A DNA stretch of 64,000 bases from Parvibaculum sp039680535 (GCF_039680535.1 NZ_JBDKSS010000023.1:1-64000), one strand, 5' to 3'; positions 26,246 through 35,318 are shown, numbered from the stretch's first letter. Notes: a model not told the origin generated them from the sequence alone. Translations and numbers: made by a program.

Positions 26246-26260
26246 TCAAGTCCCGTGCCA
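26246..26260 (-). promoter_or_regulatory. Sigma-54-like promoter of oxygenase-BMP operon
   Basis: Minus strand TGGCACGGGACTTGA: -24 TGGCACG perfect, -12 TTGA instead of TTGC, correct spacing. One mismatch from consensus. Predicted start falls inside the RutR-like palindrome. Confidence 0.55.
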
Positions 26261-26374
26261 TTTTCGGGAGGCCGGGGGAGGGCCGTTTTTCGGCTATGCC
26301 CACACGGATTCGACGGATTATTGAGCAGCACATGCATACAAATGCAGCGGAGTGCTTTTTGATGGCCGGGCATG

Positions 26375-26400
26375 AAAAAACGGCGGGGTTTCCCCCGCCG
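26375..26400 (-). terminator. Intrinsic terminator of the preTA-ABC operon
   Basis: 8-bp perfect stem (CGGCGGGG and CCCCGCCG) with a 4-base loop, followed on the minus strand by TTTTTT. It lies 30 bases after the binding-protein stop and ends the operon running from 34231. Confidence 0.88.
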
Positions 26401-26429
26401 CTCGTGGGTCGTCGAAGGCTGTCTGCCCT

Positions 26430-27434
26430 CTATTTCATCGCCGCCTCGTAGATCGCGTGCGTATATGCGCCTTCGGGTTTCCTGGTAATGACCGGATCGG
26501 ACTTGGTCGAGAGCAGGATCGAGACTGTGCGCTCGTAATCCGCAGGTTCCAGATAGCCGAGCTTCGTTTCGCCCAGGAGTTTCGCCACTTCGGCCATCAT
26601 GCGCTTCTGGTGCTTCTCCGTCTGTGCGCCGGTCGTGTCGTTGTCGAGCACGATCATCGCCGCCTCATCCGGATGCGCCTTGGCCCATTCCCAGCCCTTG
26701 ATGGAGGCTTTTACGAAGCGGGCGAGCTTGTCGGCATAGGCCTTGTCGGCGAGCTTCTTGCCATCGGCATAGAGGCCGTCCTCCAGCATGCCGACATCCT
26801 GATCCGAGTATTTGAAGACGACGAGATCGGAGGGTTTGAAACCTGCGTCGATGACCTGCCAGTACTCGTTATAGGTCATGGTCGAGATGCAGTCGGCCTG
26901 CTTCTGGATGATCGGATCGACGTTGAAGCCCTGCTTCAGCACCTTCACGCCCTTGGCGCTGCCATCGGTCGGGAGGCCGAGCTTCGCCATCCATGCGAGG
27001 AACGGATATTCGTTGCCGAAGAACCAGACGCCGAGGGTGTGGCCCGGAAAGTCCTTGGGAGACTTGATCCCGCTCGAAGCCGCGCAGGTCAGTTCCATGC
27101 CGGATCTCTGGAAGGTCTGCGAAATGTTGACCAGCGGCACGCCCTTTTCGCGGGCCGCGAGCGCCGCGGGCATCCAGTCGACGATGACGTCGGCGCCGCC
27201 AGCCGCGATGACCTGCTCAGGTGCGATGTCGGGACCGCCCGGCTTGATTGTAACGTCGAGATCGGCGTCCTTGTAGAAGCCTTTGTCCTTGGCGACGTAA
27301 TAGCCGGCGAACTGCGCCTGCGTCACCCATTTGAGTTGCAAGGTCACGGCGTCGGCGGCTTGTGCGCCGGTCGCGCCGAGCGACCCAAGAAGCGCCGCCC
27401 CTAGCACCGCTCCGTAGATTGCCTTCAACTTCAT
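26430..27434 (-). CDS. THI5/NMT1-type ABC substrate-binding protein
   Basis: 334 residues with a Sec signal peptide (cleavage near GAQA-AD, residue 27). The mature start VTLQLKWVTQAQFAGYYVAKDKGFYKD is diagnostic for the NMT1/THI5 family, whose bacterial members ThiY and relatives bind pyrimidines such as formylaminopyrimidine or hydroxymethylpyrimidine. It contains several Cys residues (LTCAASS, QADCIST). It is the last gene of the preT-preA operon, so the ligand is probably a pyrimidine base, dihydropyrimidine or hydantoin rather than a thiamin precursor. Confidence 0.82.
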   Translation of the reverse strand: MKLKAIYGAVLGAALLGSLGATGAQAADAVTLQLKWVTQAQFAGYYVAKDKGFYKDADLDVTIKPGGPDIAPEQVIAAGGADVIVDWMPAALAAREKGVPLVNISQTFQRSGMELTCAASSGIKSPKDFPGHTLGVWFFGNEYPFLAWMAKLGLPTDGSAKGVKVLKQGFNVDPIIQKQADCISTMTYNEYWQVIDAGFKPSDLVVFKYSDQDVGMLEDGLYADGKKLADKAYADKLARFVKASIKGWEWAKAHPDEAAMIVLDNDTTGAQTEKHQKRMMAEVAKLLGETKLGYLEPADYERTVSILLSTKSDPVITRKPEGAYTHAIYEAAMK

Positions 27435-27468
27435 GCAATTACTCCTCTGTGTTGCCCCTGGGGGAAAA

Positions 27469-28575
27469 TCACGGCTTGCGAAACGACGCGTGCCAGAATG
27501 TGAAGCGGCGCTCCGCGAGGACGATGAGGCCGTAGCTCGCGGAACCGGCGACGGCGGCTACGGCGATCATTGCCCAGACCATCGAGATATTCATGCGGCC
27601 GACCTCGGTCGAAATGCGAAAACCCATGCCCACGATCGGCGTACCGAAAAACTCTGCAACGATCGCGCCAATCAGCGCCAAGGTGGAGTTGATCTTCAGC
27701 GCGTTGAAGACGAAGGGCAGCGCAGCGGGGATTCTGGCCATGGAAAGCGTCTGCCCATAGCTTGCGGCGTAGGTAGCCATGAGGTCGCGCTCCATGCGTC
27801 CGAGTGCGTCGAGCCCGGCGATGGTGTTCACCAGCATCGGGAAGAAGGTCATGATGACGACGACGGCCGCCTTGGACTGCCAGTCGAAGCCGAACCACAT
27901 GACCATGATCGGCGCAACTGCGACGATGGGCAGCGCGCTGACGAGATTGCCGAGAGGGAGAAGGCCGCGCTGCAGGAAGGGCACGCGGTCGACGAGCAGG
28001 CCGGTGACGAAGCCAGCGCTGCAGCCGATAAAAAACCCCGGAATGACGGCTTTGATGAATGTCTGCACGAAATCGGCGGCGAGCGTCTCACGCGCAGCCA
28101 ATATGGCGGACCAGATCACGCTCGGCGCAGGCAACAGAACGCCCGGCACCTCGAAGCCCGTGACGAGCATTTGCCAGACATAGAGGAGCCAGACGCCGAA
28201 AATGAGCGGGGCCGCGATGAGCGTCGCAACGCCGGGATGCTCAATGCTCAGCATGGACGCGCGTTCGAGCAGCCGCCAGACGAGGAAGAAGAGCGAGGCA
28301 AGCCCGGTCCAGAGCGCCAGCGCTTCGCCGCCGCTCGCGCCTGTCTCGACGAGCTTCAGGAGCGAGAAGCCGCCAGTGAGTGTGGCGATGCCAAGCAACC
28401 CGAAGGCGCGGGCAGTCGGCAGGGGACGAAGCATCTGGAATATCGCCGCCGCCGCCATCGCGAGCCAGAGCGCGAGAGATAAGGGTGCTGCTGTCCATGA
28501 TGCAGCGCCGAGCGGAAACAGCAAGGCGAGGCCGCCAAGCGCGACGGCGATGAGGAGCGCGGGATCTCGCTTCAT
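27469..28575 (-). CDS. ABC transporter permease, SsuC/ThiX type
   Basis: 368 residues, with an unusually long N-terminal hydrophobic region (about 120 residues, four extra membrane segments) before the standard BPD_transp_1 core. The EAA-type loop is ATYAASYGQTLSMARIPAALPFVFNALK. It overlaps the second permease gene by 4 bases and precedes the binding protein by 34. Two different permeases suggest a heterodimeric channel with the protein encoded at 28572-29495. Confidence 0.82.
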   Translation of the reverse strand: MKRDPALLIAVALGGLALLFPLGAASWTAAPLSLALWLAMAAAAIFQMLRPLPTARAFGLLGIATLTGGFSLLKLVETGASGGEALALWTGLASLFFLVWRLLERASMLSIEHPGVATLIAAPLIFGVWLLYVWQMLVTGFEVPGVLLPAPSVIWSAILAARETLAADFVQTFIKAVIPGFFIGCSAGFVTGLLVDRVPFLQRGLLPLGNLVSALPIVAVAPIMVMWFGFDWQSKAAVVVIMTFFPMLVNTIAGLDALGRMERDLMATYAASYGQTLSMARIPAALPFVFNALKINSTLALIGAIVAEFFGTPIVGMGFRISTEVGRMNISMVWAMIAVAAVAGSASYGLIVLAERRFTFWHASFRKP

Positions 28576-29495
28576 GCCTGGCCTCCGAAGTGGCGCGAAA
28601 GCCAGCCTTCGCCGATGCCGATAAGGCCAACAGAGGCGCCCGAAAGGATCGAGGCGGCGACGAGAGCCGACCAGATCTGCACCGTCTGGCCGTAGTAGGA
28701 GCCCGCGAGAATGCGTGCGCCGAGGCCTGCCTGCGCACCTGTCGGCAACTCGCCGACGATGGCGCCGACAATGGCAAGAGCCATGGCCACCTTCATGCTG
28801 GGAAAGAGGAAGGAGAGCGAGGCGGGAAGGCGCAGATAGCGCAGCATCTGCATTTCGTTGGCGCTATAGGTGCGCATCAGGTCGAGCTGAATGGGCTCCG
28901 GCGAGGAAAGCCCCTTCACCATGCCGATGGTGACAGGAAAGAAGCAGAGATAGGTGGAGATCAGCGCCTTGGGCAACAAGCCGACAAAGCCGATGGAGCC
29001 CAGCACGACGATGATCATGGGCGCGATGGCGAGCGTCGGCACGGTCTGCGATGCGATGACCCAAGGGAGCAGCGCACGCTCGAGGCTCTTCACGTGAACG
29101 ATGGCAATGGCGAGCGCAATGCCGAGCAGGTTGCCGAAGGCGAAGCCGATAAAGGCCGCCGAGAAGGTGACCCAGGCGTGATAAAGGAGATTGCGCTTTG
29201 AGGTCAGTTTGACGCCAAAGATCGACTTCTGGAGTTCCGCCGCCACCTGATGGGGTGCGGGCAGAACCGGGCGCTCCATCGACATGGTGTCGGCGATGAG
29301 TTCGCCCGTTGTCCAGACGGTCTTGCCGTCGCGCTGATATTGATCGGTGACGACAGAAGCGTTGAGGAAGACGGTGCCCACATACCAGATGGCAAGCGCG
29401 AGCAGAAGAATGGCTGCGACGGGAAGCGCGGTCCCTCGCGCCGCGCGACGGATGAGGCCACCCGAAGAGGCGAGAAGGGTGCTAGCGGTCATCAT
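28572..29495 (-). CDS. ABC transporter permease, SsuC/TauC type
   Basis: 307 residues with a single long periplasmic segment after the first membrane helix (VVTDQYQRDGKTVWTTGELIADTM) and the EAA loop RTYSANEMQMLRYLRLPASLSFLFPSMK. Its start overlaps the ATPase stop by 14 bases. It partners the other permease and the ATPase of the pyrimidine operon. Confidence 0.82.
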   Translation of the reverse strand: MMTASTLLASSGGLIRRAARGTALPVAAILLLALAIWYVGTVFLNASVVTDQYQRDGKTVWTTGELIADTMSMERPVLPAPHQVAAELQKSIFGVKLTSKRNLLYHAWVTFSAAFIGFAFGNLLGIALAIAIVHVKSLERALLPWVIASQTVPTLAIAPMIIVVLGSIGFVGLLPKALISTYLCFFPVTIGMVKGLSSPEPIQLDLMRTYSANEMQMLRYLRLPASLSFLFPSMKVAMALAIVGAIVGELPTGAQAGLGARILAGSYYGQTVQIWSALVAASILSGASVGLIGIGEGWLSRHFGGQA

Positions 29496-30309
29496 AGGAA
29501 TGCCCAGCCTTCAGGCCCTCGCGAACTCTGTGGGCAATCTGTGCGAATTCCGCCGTCTCGCGAATATCCAGCGTCCGCTCCCTCGGCAAAGGCGACTCGA
29601 TGATGTCGATGATCCGACCGGGGCGCGGAGACATCACGACGATCCTGGTCGAGAGAAAGACGGCTTCAGGGATCGAATGGGTGACAAAGACGAGCGTCTT
29701 TTCGGTACGTCGCCAGAGATCGAGCAATTGCTCGTTCAGATGGTCGCGAATGATCTCGTCCAGTGCACCGAAAGGCTCGTCCATCAGCAGCAGGTCTGGA
29801 TCGAAGGACAGGGCGCGGGCAATCGAAACGCGTTGCTGCATACCGCCCGAAAGTTGCCATGGAAACTTGCGCGCGAAACCCGACAGATTGACGAGGTCCA
29901 ATACACGCTTCGCGCGGGCCTTTTGTTCAGTCTTGTTCAGTCCCATGATTTCGAGAGGAAGCGTGATGTTGCGTTCCACCGTGCGCCACGGGAAGAGGGC
30001 GGGCGCCTGAAAGACATAGCCATAAGCGCGATCGAGCCGCGCAGCCCGCGGGCTGGTGCCGTTCACTTGAATCGTGCCGCTGGTTGCCTGTTGCAGATCG
30101 GCGATGACACGAAGCAGGGTGGTCTTGCCGCAACCCGACGGGCCGATGAAGGAGACGAATTCGCCCTTCGCGATTGTCAGGTCCACATGCGACAGCGCGT
30201 GGACGGGGGCGTCCGCTGTCTGGAAGACGAGGCTTAGATCCCTTACCTCAACCGCAGGAATGCCACCGGATTTGGGCGAGACGGCGTCTTCCTGGCGCTC
30301 TGTCGTCAT
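29482..30309 (-). CDS. ABC transporter ATPase, SsuB/TauB type
   Basis: 275 residues: Walker A GPSGCGKTT near residue 56, Q-loop YVFQAPALFPW, signature LSGGMQQR, Walker B LLLMDEPFGALD, switch His THSIPEA. These are typical of nitrate/sulfonate/taurine/thiamin-pyrimidine importers. The gene follows the carbamoylase gene by 14 bases. One ATPase would act as a homodimer with the two permeases. Confidence 0.9.
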   Translation of the reverse strand: MTTERQEDAVSPKSGGIPAVEVRDLSLVFQTADAPVHALSHVDLTIAKGEFVSFIGPSGCGKTTLLRVIADLQQATSGTIQVNGTSPRAARLDRAYGYVFQAPALFPWRTVERNITLPLEIMGLNKTEQKARAKRVLDLVNLSGFARKFPWQLSGGMQQRVSIARALSFDPDLLLMDEPFGALDEIIRDHLNEQLLDLWRRTEKTLVFVTHSIPEAVFLSTRIVVMSPRPGRIIDIIESPLPRERTLDIRETAEFAQIAHRVREGLKAGHSYDDR

Positions 30310-30323
30310 GGCGTCTCTGTCTC

Positions 30324-31565
30324 CTAGGCGGCGAGTTCCACCATTGCGCGCATCAGCACGTTGCAGCCCGCGGCCAGGTCTTCCGGCAGCGCTGACTCGA
30401 TCTCATTGTGGCTGATACCCTCAGCACAGGGAACGAAGATCATGCCGACCGGCGCGACGCGCGCGATATAGCCCGCGTCATGGCCTGCGCCAGAAACGAT
30501 GTCGCGATTGGGAAGGCCGGCTTCGTCGGCAGCTCTGCGGACCGCATCGATACAAGCCGGATCGTAGTGGATCGCCGGCGAGTTCCAGATTTCCTGAAGG
30601 TCGCATTCGACGCCGAGACCGCCGCAAATCTCGGCGGCGCCCGCCTCGAGCGCAGCCTTCATCTTCTCGAGTTCCTCGTCATAGGGATGGCGAAGATCGA
30701 CCGTGAAGAAGACCTTGCCGGGAATGACATTGCGCGAATTGGGATGCACGGTCATCAGGCCCACCGTGCCGACACCGGGCAGATGGTCGAGCGCGATCCT
30801 GTTGACGAGATCGACCATGCGAGCAGCAGCGAGCATGGCGTCCTTGCGACGGTTCATCGGTGTGGTGCCGGCGTGGCAGTCCTGGCCCGTCAGCGTCACC
30901 TCGAACCACTTGATCCCCTGGATGCCCTGCACGACGCCGATGGTCTTCTGCTCGGCTTCGAGGATCGGGCCCTGTTCGATATGGGCCTCGAAGAAAGCCT
31001 TGAAGGGGCGTCCGCCGACCGGCGCGTCGCCGAAATAGCCGATGCGCTTCAGCTCCTCGCCGATGGTCTTGCCGTCGAGATCGGCGCGGCTGTGTCCATA
31101 TTCTTCCGTGAAGACGCCGCCAAATACGCCCGAGGCAATCATGGCGGGGGCAAAGCGCGAGCCCTCTTCATTCGTCCAGACTGAAACCTCGATCGGCGCT
31201 TCCGTCTCGAACTTGTAGTCGTTCAATGTACGAATGACCTCAAGCCCGGCGAGCACACCGAATACGCCGTCGAACTTGCCGCCCGTCGGCTGCGTGTCGA
31301 GGTGGCTGCCGGTGACGACAGGCGGCAGGTCATTGTTCCGGCCGGGTCGGCGGGCGAAGATATTGCCCATGCGGTCGACGGTGATCGAGCAGCCCGCATC
31401 CTTGCACCATTGCACGAAGAGATCCCGGCCCTGCTTGTCGAGATCGGTGAGGGCGAGGCGGGCGCAGCCGCCTTTGTCCGTCGCACCGATTTTCGCCATC
31501 TCCATCAGGCTGTCCCAGAGACGATCCTGATCGATCTGCAGGTTCTGGATTGTCTTCGTGCTCAT
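30324..31565 (-). CDS. Zn-dependent carbamoylase (beta-ureidopropionase / allantoate-hydrolase family)
   Basis: 413 residues of the M20-like hydantoinase/carbamoylase family. Metal ligands are H88 (GSHLDTQ), D99, E134 (WTNEEGSR), H195 (EAHIEQGP) and H386 (ISHNEIE). In the reductive pyrimidine route this step turns N-carbamoyl-beta-alanine into beta-alanine, CO2 and ammonia; relatives are N-carbamoyl-L-amino-acid hydrolase and allantoate amidohydrolase. Location between preA and the transporter, and with hydA across the divergent promoter, favours beta-ureidopropionase. A dual role on allantoate, given a PuuE-like and an AllA-like gene elsewhere in the window, cannot be excluded. Confidence 0.85.
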   Translation of the reverse strand: MSTKTIQNLQIDQDRLWDSLMEMAKIGATDKGGCARLALTDLDKQGRDLFVQWCKDAGCSITVDRMGNIFARRPGRNNDLPPVVTGSHLDTQPTGGKFDGVFGVLAGLEVIRTLNDYKFETEAPIEVSVWTNEEGSRFAPAMIASGVFGGVFTEEYGHSRADLDGKTIGEELKRIGYFGDAPVGGRPFKAFFEAHIEQGPILEAEQKTIGVVQGIQGIKWFEVTLTGQDCHAGTTPMNRRKDAMLAAARMVDLVNRIALDHLPGVGTVGLMTVHPNSRNVIPGKVFFTVDLRHPYDEELEKMKAALEAGAAEICGGLGVECDLQEIWNSPAIHYDPACIDAVRRAADEAGLPNRDIVSGAGHDAGYIARVAPVGMIFVPCAEGISHNEIESALPEDLAAGCNVLMRAMVELAA

Positions 31566-31580
31566 GGCGTCGTCCTTCGT

Positions 31581-32858
31581 TTACTCGGCTGCCTGCTTCC
31601 GCATCGGATTGTTCGGATGCTGGGTCCAGTTGAGATAGGGCAGACCGTTGTCGACAGGGTTCATGGTGATGCAGTTATCGACCGGGCAGACATGTGCGCA
31701 GAGATTACAGCCCACGCATTCTTCCTCGATCACCTGATATTTACGAGCGCCATCCTCAAGCAGCGAAGCGATAGACTGGTGCGATGTGTCCTCGCAGGCA
31801 ATGTGGCAAAGTCCACATTTGATGCAGAGATCCTGATTGATGTTCGCGATGGTCTTGAAGTTGAGGTTGAGGTACTGCCAGTCGGTGATGTTCGGCACGG
31901 CGATGCCGCGGAAGTCCTCGATGGTGGCGTAGTCCTTCGCATCCATCCAGCGCTTCAGCCCGTCGATCATGTCGTCGACGATGTTGAAGCCGTAGTGCAT
32001 GGCCGCAGTGCAGACCTGCATCGTGCCGCAGCCAAGCGCGCCAAACTCGGCGGCGTCGCGCCAGGTCTCGATGCCGCCGATGCCGGAGATCGGGATGCCC
32101 GCGCATTCCGGATCGCGCGAAATCTCTGCTACCATATGCATGGCAATGGGCTTCACGGCCGGACCGCAATAGCCGCCATGTGTGCCTTTTCCATCGACCA
32201 CCGGCGTCGGCGCCATGGCGTCGAGATCGATGGACATGATCGAGTTGATCGTGTTGATGAGACTGACCGCATCCGCACCGCCGCGAACGGCAGCCCGCGC
32301 GGAACCGAGGATGTTGGTCACGTTCGGCGTCAGCTTCACGATCACCGGCATGCGGCTATATTGCTTGCACCACCGCGTGACCATCTCGACATATTCAGGT
32401 ACCTGACCGACCGCCGCGCCCATGCCGCGTTCCGACATGCCGTGCGGACAACCGAAATTGAGTTCGATGCCGTCCGCGCCGGTGTCCTCGACGCGGGCGA
32501 GGATCGACTTCCAGCTCTCCTCGGTGCATGGCACCATCAAGGAGACGACGAGCGCACGGTCGGGCCAGTCGCGCTTGACCTCCTTGATCTCACGTAGATT
32601 GACGTCAAGCGGACGGTCGGTGATGAGCTCGATATTGTTGAAGCCCGCGACGCGGTTGCCCTTGTAGGAATAGGCGCCATAGCGTGATGAAACGTTGACG
32701 ACGTGCGGATCTTCTCCGAGCGTCTTCCAAACGACGCCGCCCCAGCCGGCCTTATAGGCACGAATGACATTGTAAGCCTTGTCGGTCGGCGGCGCGGAGG
32801 CGAGCCAGAACGGGTTTGGGGATTTGATGCCTGCGAAAATGCTTGAAATGTCAGCCAT
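31581..32858 (-). CDS. preA: NAD-dependent dihydropyrimidine dehydrogenase subunit PreA
   Basis: 425 residues. An FMN-binding TIM barrel like dihydroorotate dehydrogenase (ASAPPT, NFGCPHG with the catalytic Cys, VKLTPNVTNI, GIGGI) is followed by two C-terminal 4Fe-4S motifs (CIKCGLCHIAC and CVGCNLCAHVCP). With PreT it reduces uracil and thymine to dihydro forms. ATG 32858 follows GAGGAAG inside the preT end and begins the conserved MADISSIFAGIKSPNP; a longer frame to 32969 lies inside preT. It is 5 bases downstream of preT. Confidence 0.95.
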   Translation of the reverse strand: MADISSIFAGIKSPNPFWLASAPPTDKAYNVIRAYKAGWGGVVWKTLGEDPHVVNVSSRYGAYSYKGNRVAGFNNIELITDRPLDVNLREIKEVKRDWPDRALVVSLMVPCTEESWKSILARVEDTGADGIELNFGCPHGMSERGMGAAVGQVPEYVEMVTRWCKQYSRMPVIVKLTPNVTNILGSARAAVRGGADAVSLINTINSIMSIDLDAMAPTPVVDGKGTHGGYCGPAVKPIAMHMVAEISRDPECAGIPISGIGGIETWRDAAEFGALGCGTMQVCTAAMHYGFNIVDDMIDGLKRWMDAKDYATIEDFRGIAVPNITDWQYLNLNFKTIANINQDLCIKCGLCHIACEDTSHQSIASLLEDGARKYQVIEEECVGCNLCAHVCPVDNCITMNPVDNGLPYLNWTQHPNNPMRKQAAE

Positions 32859-32863
32859 CTGTC

Positions 32864-34231
32864 TCACTTCCTCAATGCACGGTCGATCGAATGGGCGGCA
32901 AGCTTGCCCGCCTGCACCGACTCGACCGTCAGATCTTGTCCGCCCGCGACGCAATCGCCGCCAGCCCACACACCTTCCAGCGATGTGCGGCCCTCATCAT
33001 CGGCCTTGATGCGACCGTTCTCTAGCTCAAGAGGACTTTCTGTGCCTTCGCGGAGCGGATCGGCAACGAAGCTCTGGCCGATCGCCTTGAACACCATATC
33101 CGTCTCGATGATGAATTCGCGTCCCGTGCCGATGAGCTTGCCGCTCGTGTCGAGCGCCGTGTACTCAAAGATGACGCGTGTGGCGTGGCCATCCACGCCT
33201 TCGATGCGGAGTGGACGCGCCCAGTGCTTGATGGTGACACCGTTTGTCTGGGCGAACTCCTGCTCATGTCCCGTGGCGGTCATGGCGTCGGGGCCGCGCC
33301 GATAGACGAGGATCACATCTTCGGCGCCAAGGCGCTTTGCCTGCACGGCAATATCGATGGCAGTATTGCCGCCGCCGATGACAACGATGCGCCGCCCGAT
33401 CGGGAGCGAAGCGAAATCATCCGTCTGGCGGATTGAGGCGATGTAATCGACGGCGTTGAAGACGCCGGCCAGCTCTTCGCCCTCGCAGTCCAGCGCCTTT
33501 ACGGCGCCGAGGCCGAGGCCAAGAAAGACCGCATCATATTCGGAGCGCAGGCTGGAAAGAGTGACGTCTCGGCCGAGCGCCGTGCCGAGCTTCACTTCGA
33601 TACCGCCGATCTCCATGATGAAAGCGACCTCGCGGGCGGCGAAATCATGCGCGAGCTTGTATTCCGCGACGCCATATTCATTGAGGCCGCCGAGCTTCTC
33701 GCGTGCCTCGAAGATCGTGACATCGTGCCCGAGCATGGCAAGGCGATGCGCGCAGGCCAGACCCGCCGGCCCGCCGCCAACGACGGCGACGCGCCTGCCG
33801 GTCGTCTCCGCGCGGGCGAAGGGATGGGGCATGCCGTCAAGGCCATTGTCCATCGCGTAACGCTGCAGGTTGCCGATGGTGATCGGATTCTCGCCCTCCG
33901 CCTTTCGGACGCAGGCCTGTTCGCAAAGGATTTCCGTTGGGCAATCGCGCGCGCATGAACCGCCAAGAACATTCTGTTCGAGAATGCGGACTGCGGCGCC
34001 AGAAAGATTGCCTGTCGCGATCTTCCTGATGAAGCCCGGAATGTCGATACCCGTGGGGCACGCATTCATGCAGGGCGCATCGTAGCAGAAGTAGCAACGG
34101 TTCGCCTCGACACGTGCCGTTTGCGGATTGAGCGGCGACACGGCATCGTCGAAGTTGATCGCATATTCACCGAGGTCAAGTCGCCCGGCAGAAATGTCGG
34201 GACTGTCGTTGGTGAGATCAAGGGTTCCCAT
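32864..34231 (-). CDS. preT: Dihydropyrimidine dehydrogenase subunit PreT
   Basis: 455 residues related to the glutamate synthase small subunit. Two N-terminal Fe-S Cys motifs (CYFCYDAPCMNACPTG and CARDCPTEILCEQAC) precede FAD and NAD(H) binding folds (VAVVGGGPAGLACA near residue 150, IVVIGGGNTAIDIA near residue 285). It passes electrons from NADH to PreA for uracil reduction. It heads the seven-gene operon preT-preA-carbamoylase-ABC transporter, which ends at the terminator near 26.4 kb. Divergent to rutR with 244 bases between. Confidence 0.95.
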   Translation of the reverse strand: MGTLDLTNDSPDISAGRLDLGEYAINFDDAVSPLNPQTARVEANRCYFCYDAPCMNACPTGIDIPGFIRKIATGNLSGAAVRILEQNVLGGSCARDCPTEILCEQACVRKAEGENPITIGNLQRYAMDNGLDGMPHPFARAETTGRRVAVVGGGPAGLACAHRLAMLGHDVTIFEAREKLGGLNEYGVAEYKLAHDFAAREVAFIMEIGGIEVKLGTALGRDVTLSSLRSEYDAVFLGLGLGAVKALDCEGEELAGVFNAVDYIASIRQTDDFASLPIGRRIVVIGGGNTAIDIAVQAKRLGAEDVILVYRRGPDAMTATGHEQEFAQTNGVTIKHWARPLRIEGVDGHATRVIFEYTALDTSGKLIGTGREFIIETDMVFKAIGQSFVADPLREGTESPLELENGRIKADDEGRTSLEGVWAGGDCVAGGQDLTVESVQAGKLAAHSIDRALRK

Positions 34232-34266
34232 CGTATGCTCCGCTCATTGCGTCCGAATTCCTCTTC

Positions 34267-34281
34267 GCAAGAACGATGCCG
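34267..34281 (-). promoter_or_regulatory. Possible sigma-54 promoter of preT operon
   Basis: Minus strand CGGCATCGTTCTTGC: GG and GC correctly spaced, TTGC perfect, -24 element CGGCAT instead of TGGCAC. Weaker than the other candidates. Predicted start near 34255, just before the preT ATG at 34231. Confidence 0.4.
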
Positions 34282-34336
34282 TTTCCCTATAAGTGAATGG
34301 CTACCAAGGAAAACGCTGATTTAGGCTGGAAAAAAC

Positions 34337-34352
34337 CTGACCTTTTGGTCAA
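34337..34352. promoter_or_regulatory. RutR-like operator between preT and rutR
   Basis: CTGACCTTTTGGTCAA, containing TGACC and GGTCA as a perfect dyad with four T bases at the centre. It sits in the divergent control region, about 64 bases upstream of the possible preT -24 element and 124 before the rutR start, so it can serve both directions, including autoregulation. Confidence 0.65.
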
Positions 34353-34475
34353 AATATATTTCAGGACTTGCCGTTCGCCTCGCGACCTCGACACTCATGT
34401 GGGGCGGAAAGGTTGCCTGAGCTGTATGCAATTGCTCAAAGCGTCGTCACTGAATCTGCTCAATCGGGAGATGAG

Positions 34476-35207
34476 ATGCCGAAACGGAAGACGGAAAAGG
34501 CCAAGGTCGTGACTGTCGCCTCCGCTTCGAAAAGGGCCGGGAGAGCTGCAGGCAAGGCGACGGTGTCGTCCACCGACAGCGGAAATGGAAGCGCTGGAGC
34601 GATCCGGAAACGCAATGTCGCCAGGATATTGAAAGCGGCCGAAGCCGTCTTTTCAAAGGATGGTTTCGCCGGCGCCAGCACGGCGGAAATCGCCCGGAAG
34701 GCGGGCGTGCCCAAGGCCAACCTGCATTACTATTTCCGCACGAAGCAGGATCTCTACTCGGCTGTATTGGTGGAGATCGTCGAATCCTGGCTCGATGCTC
34801 TTGAGGAGATCGAGAGCGATAGCGATCCTGCTGCCGCTCTCGCGCAATATATTGCGAAGAAGATGGAGGCGGCGAAGAATTCAGCGCAGCCGTCCCGTCT
34901 CTGGGCCATCGAGATCATTGGCGGCGGGCGCCATGTGCAGCCGTTTCTCAAGGGGCGCCTGCGCAAGCTGGTGGAAGAGAAGGGTGCAATCGTCCAGAAG
35001 TGGATCGATCAGGGCAAGATCGAAGACATAGATCCCCCACATCTCTTCTTCATGATCTGGGCAATGACGCAGACCTATGCCGATTTCGGCGCACAGATGA
35101 CCGCCGTCCTCGGCAGGCGGACGCTCGACGACGCCGTATTCGAGGATGCCACGCAGACTGCGACGCGGCTCATCCTGCGCGGGCTGGGGCTCAAATCGCC
35201 TCTCTGA
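34476..35207 (+). CDS. rutR: TetR-family regulator, RutR-like
   Basis: 243 residues from ATG 34476 (GGGAG just upstream). A TetR helix-turn-helix lies at about 68-88 (STAEIARKAGVPKANLHYYF). The ligand domain shares segments with E. coli RutR, notably ASRLF/PSRLW, and PPHLFFMIWAMTQTYADF versus QHLIFMIWASTQHYADF. E. coli RutR binds uracil or thymine and controls pyrimidine use through a TTGACCAnnTGGTCAA operator; the same palindrome occurs four times in this window. An N-terminal extension of about 42 residues rich in Lys, Ala and Ser precedes the DNA-binding domain and is longer than in E. coli RutR. Confidence 0.85.
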   Translation: MPKRKTEKAKVVTVASASKRAGRAAGKATVSSTDSGNGSAGAIRKRNVARILKAAEAVFSKDGFAGASTAEIARKAGVPKANLHYYFRTKQDLYSAVLVEIVESWLDALEEIESDSDPAAALAQYIAKKMEAAKNSAQPSRLWAIEIIGGGRHVQPFLKGRLRKLVEEKGAIVQKWIDQGKIEDIDPPHLFFMIWAMTQTYADFGAQMTAVLGRRTLDDAVFEDATQTATRLILRGLGLKSPL

Positions 35208-35300
35208 CGGGGTGCATGTGGGGCGTACAGGCCGCTATAAAAAGCGGCACCTGACAAACATTTCATTCAGAAAATTGGCGGATTGCCAAACCTTTGCCGA

Positions 35301-35315
35301 TGGCACGTCTCATGC
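35301..35315 (+). promoter_or_regulatory. Sigma-54 promoter of hydA
   Basis: TGGCACGTCTCATGC followed by T: perfect -24 TGGCACG, -12 ATGC with one mismatch, correct spacing. Predicted start near 35327 lies inside the RutR-like box at 35319-35334. Confidence 0.65.
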
Positions 35316-35318
35316 TTC

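Noticed and set aside
30324..31565. Labelling the carbamoylase as allantoate amidohydrolase
   Set aside because: The family covers both; operon partners preT, preA and nearby hydA favour beta-ureidopropionase, so allantoate was kept only as an alternative.
31302..32597. 431-codon plus-strand frame opposite preA and the carbamoylase
   Set aside because: It spans two real genes and their junction, which a true overlapping gene would hardly do, and shows no domain.
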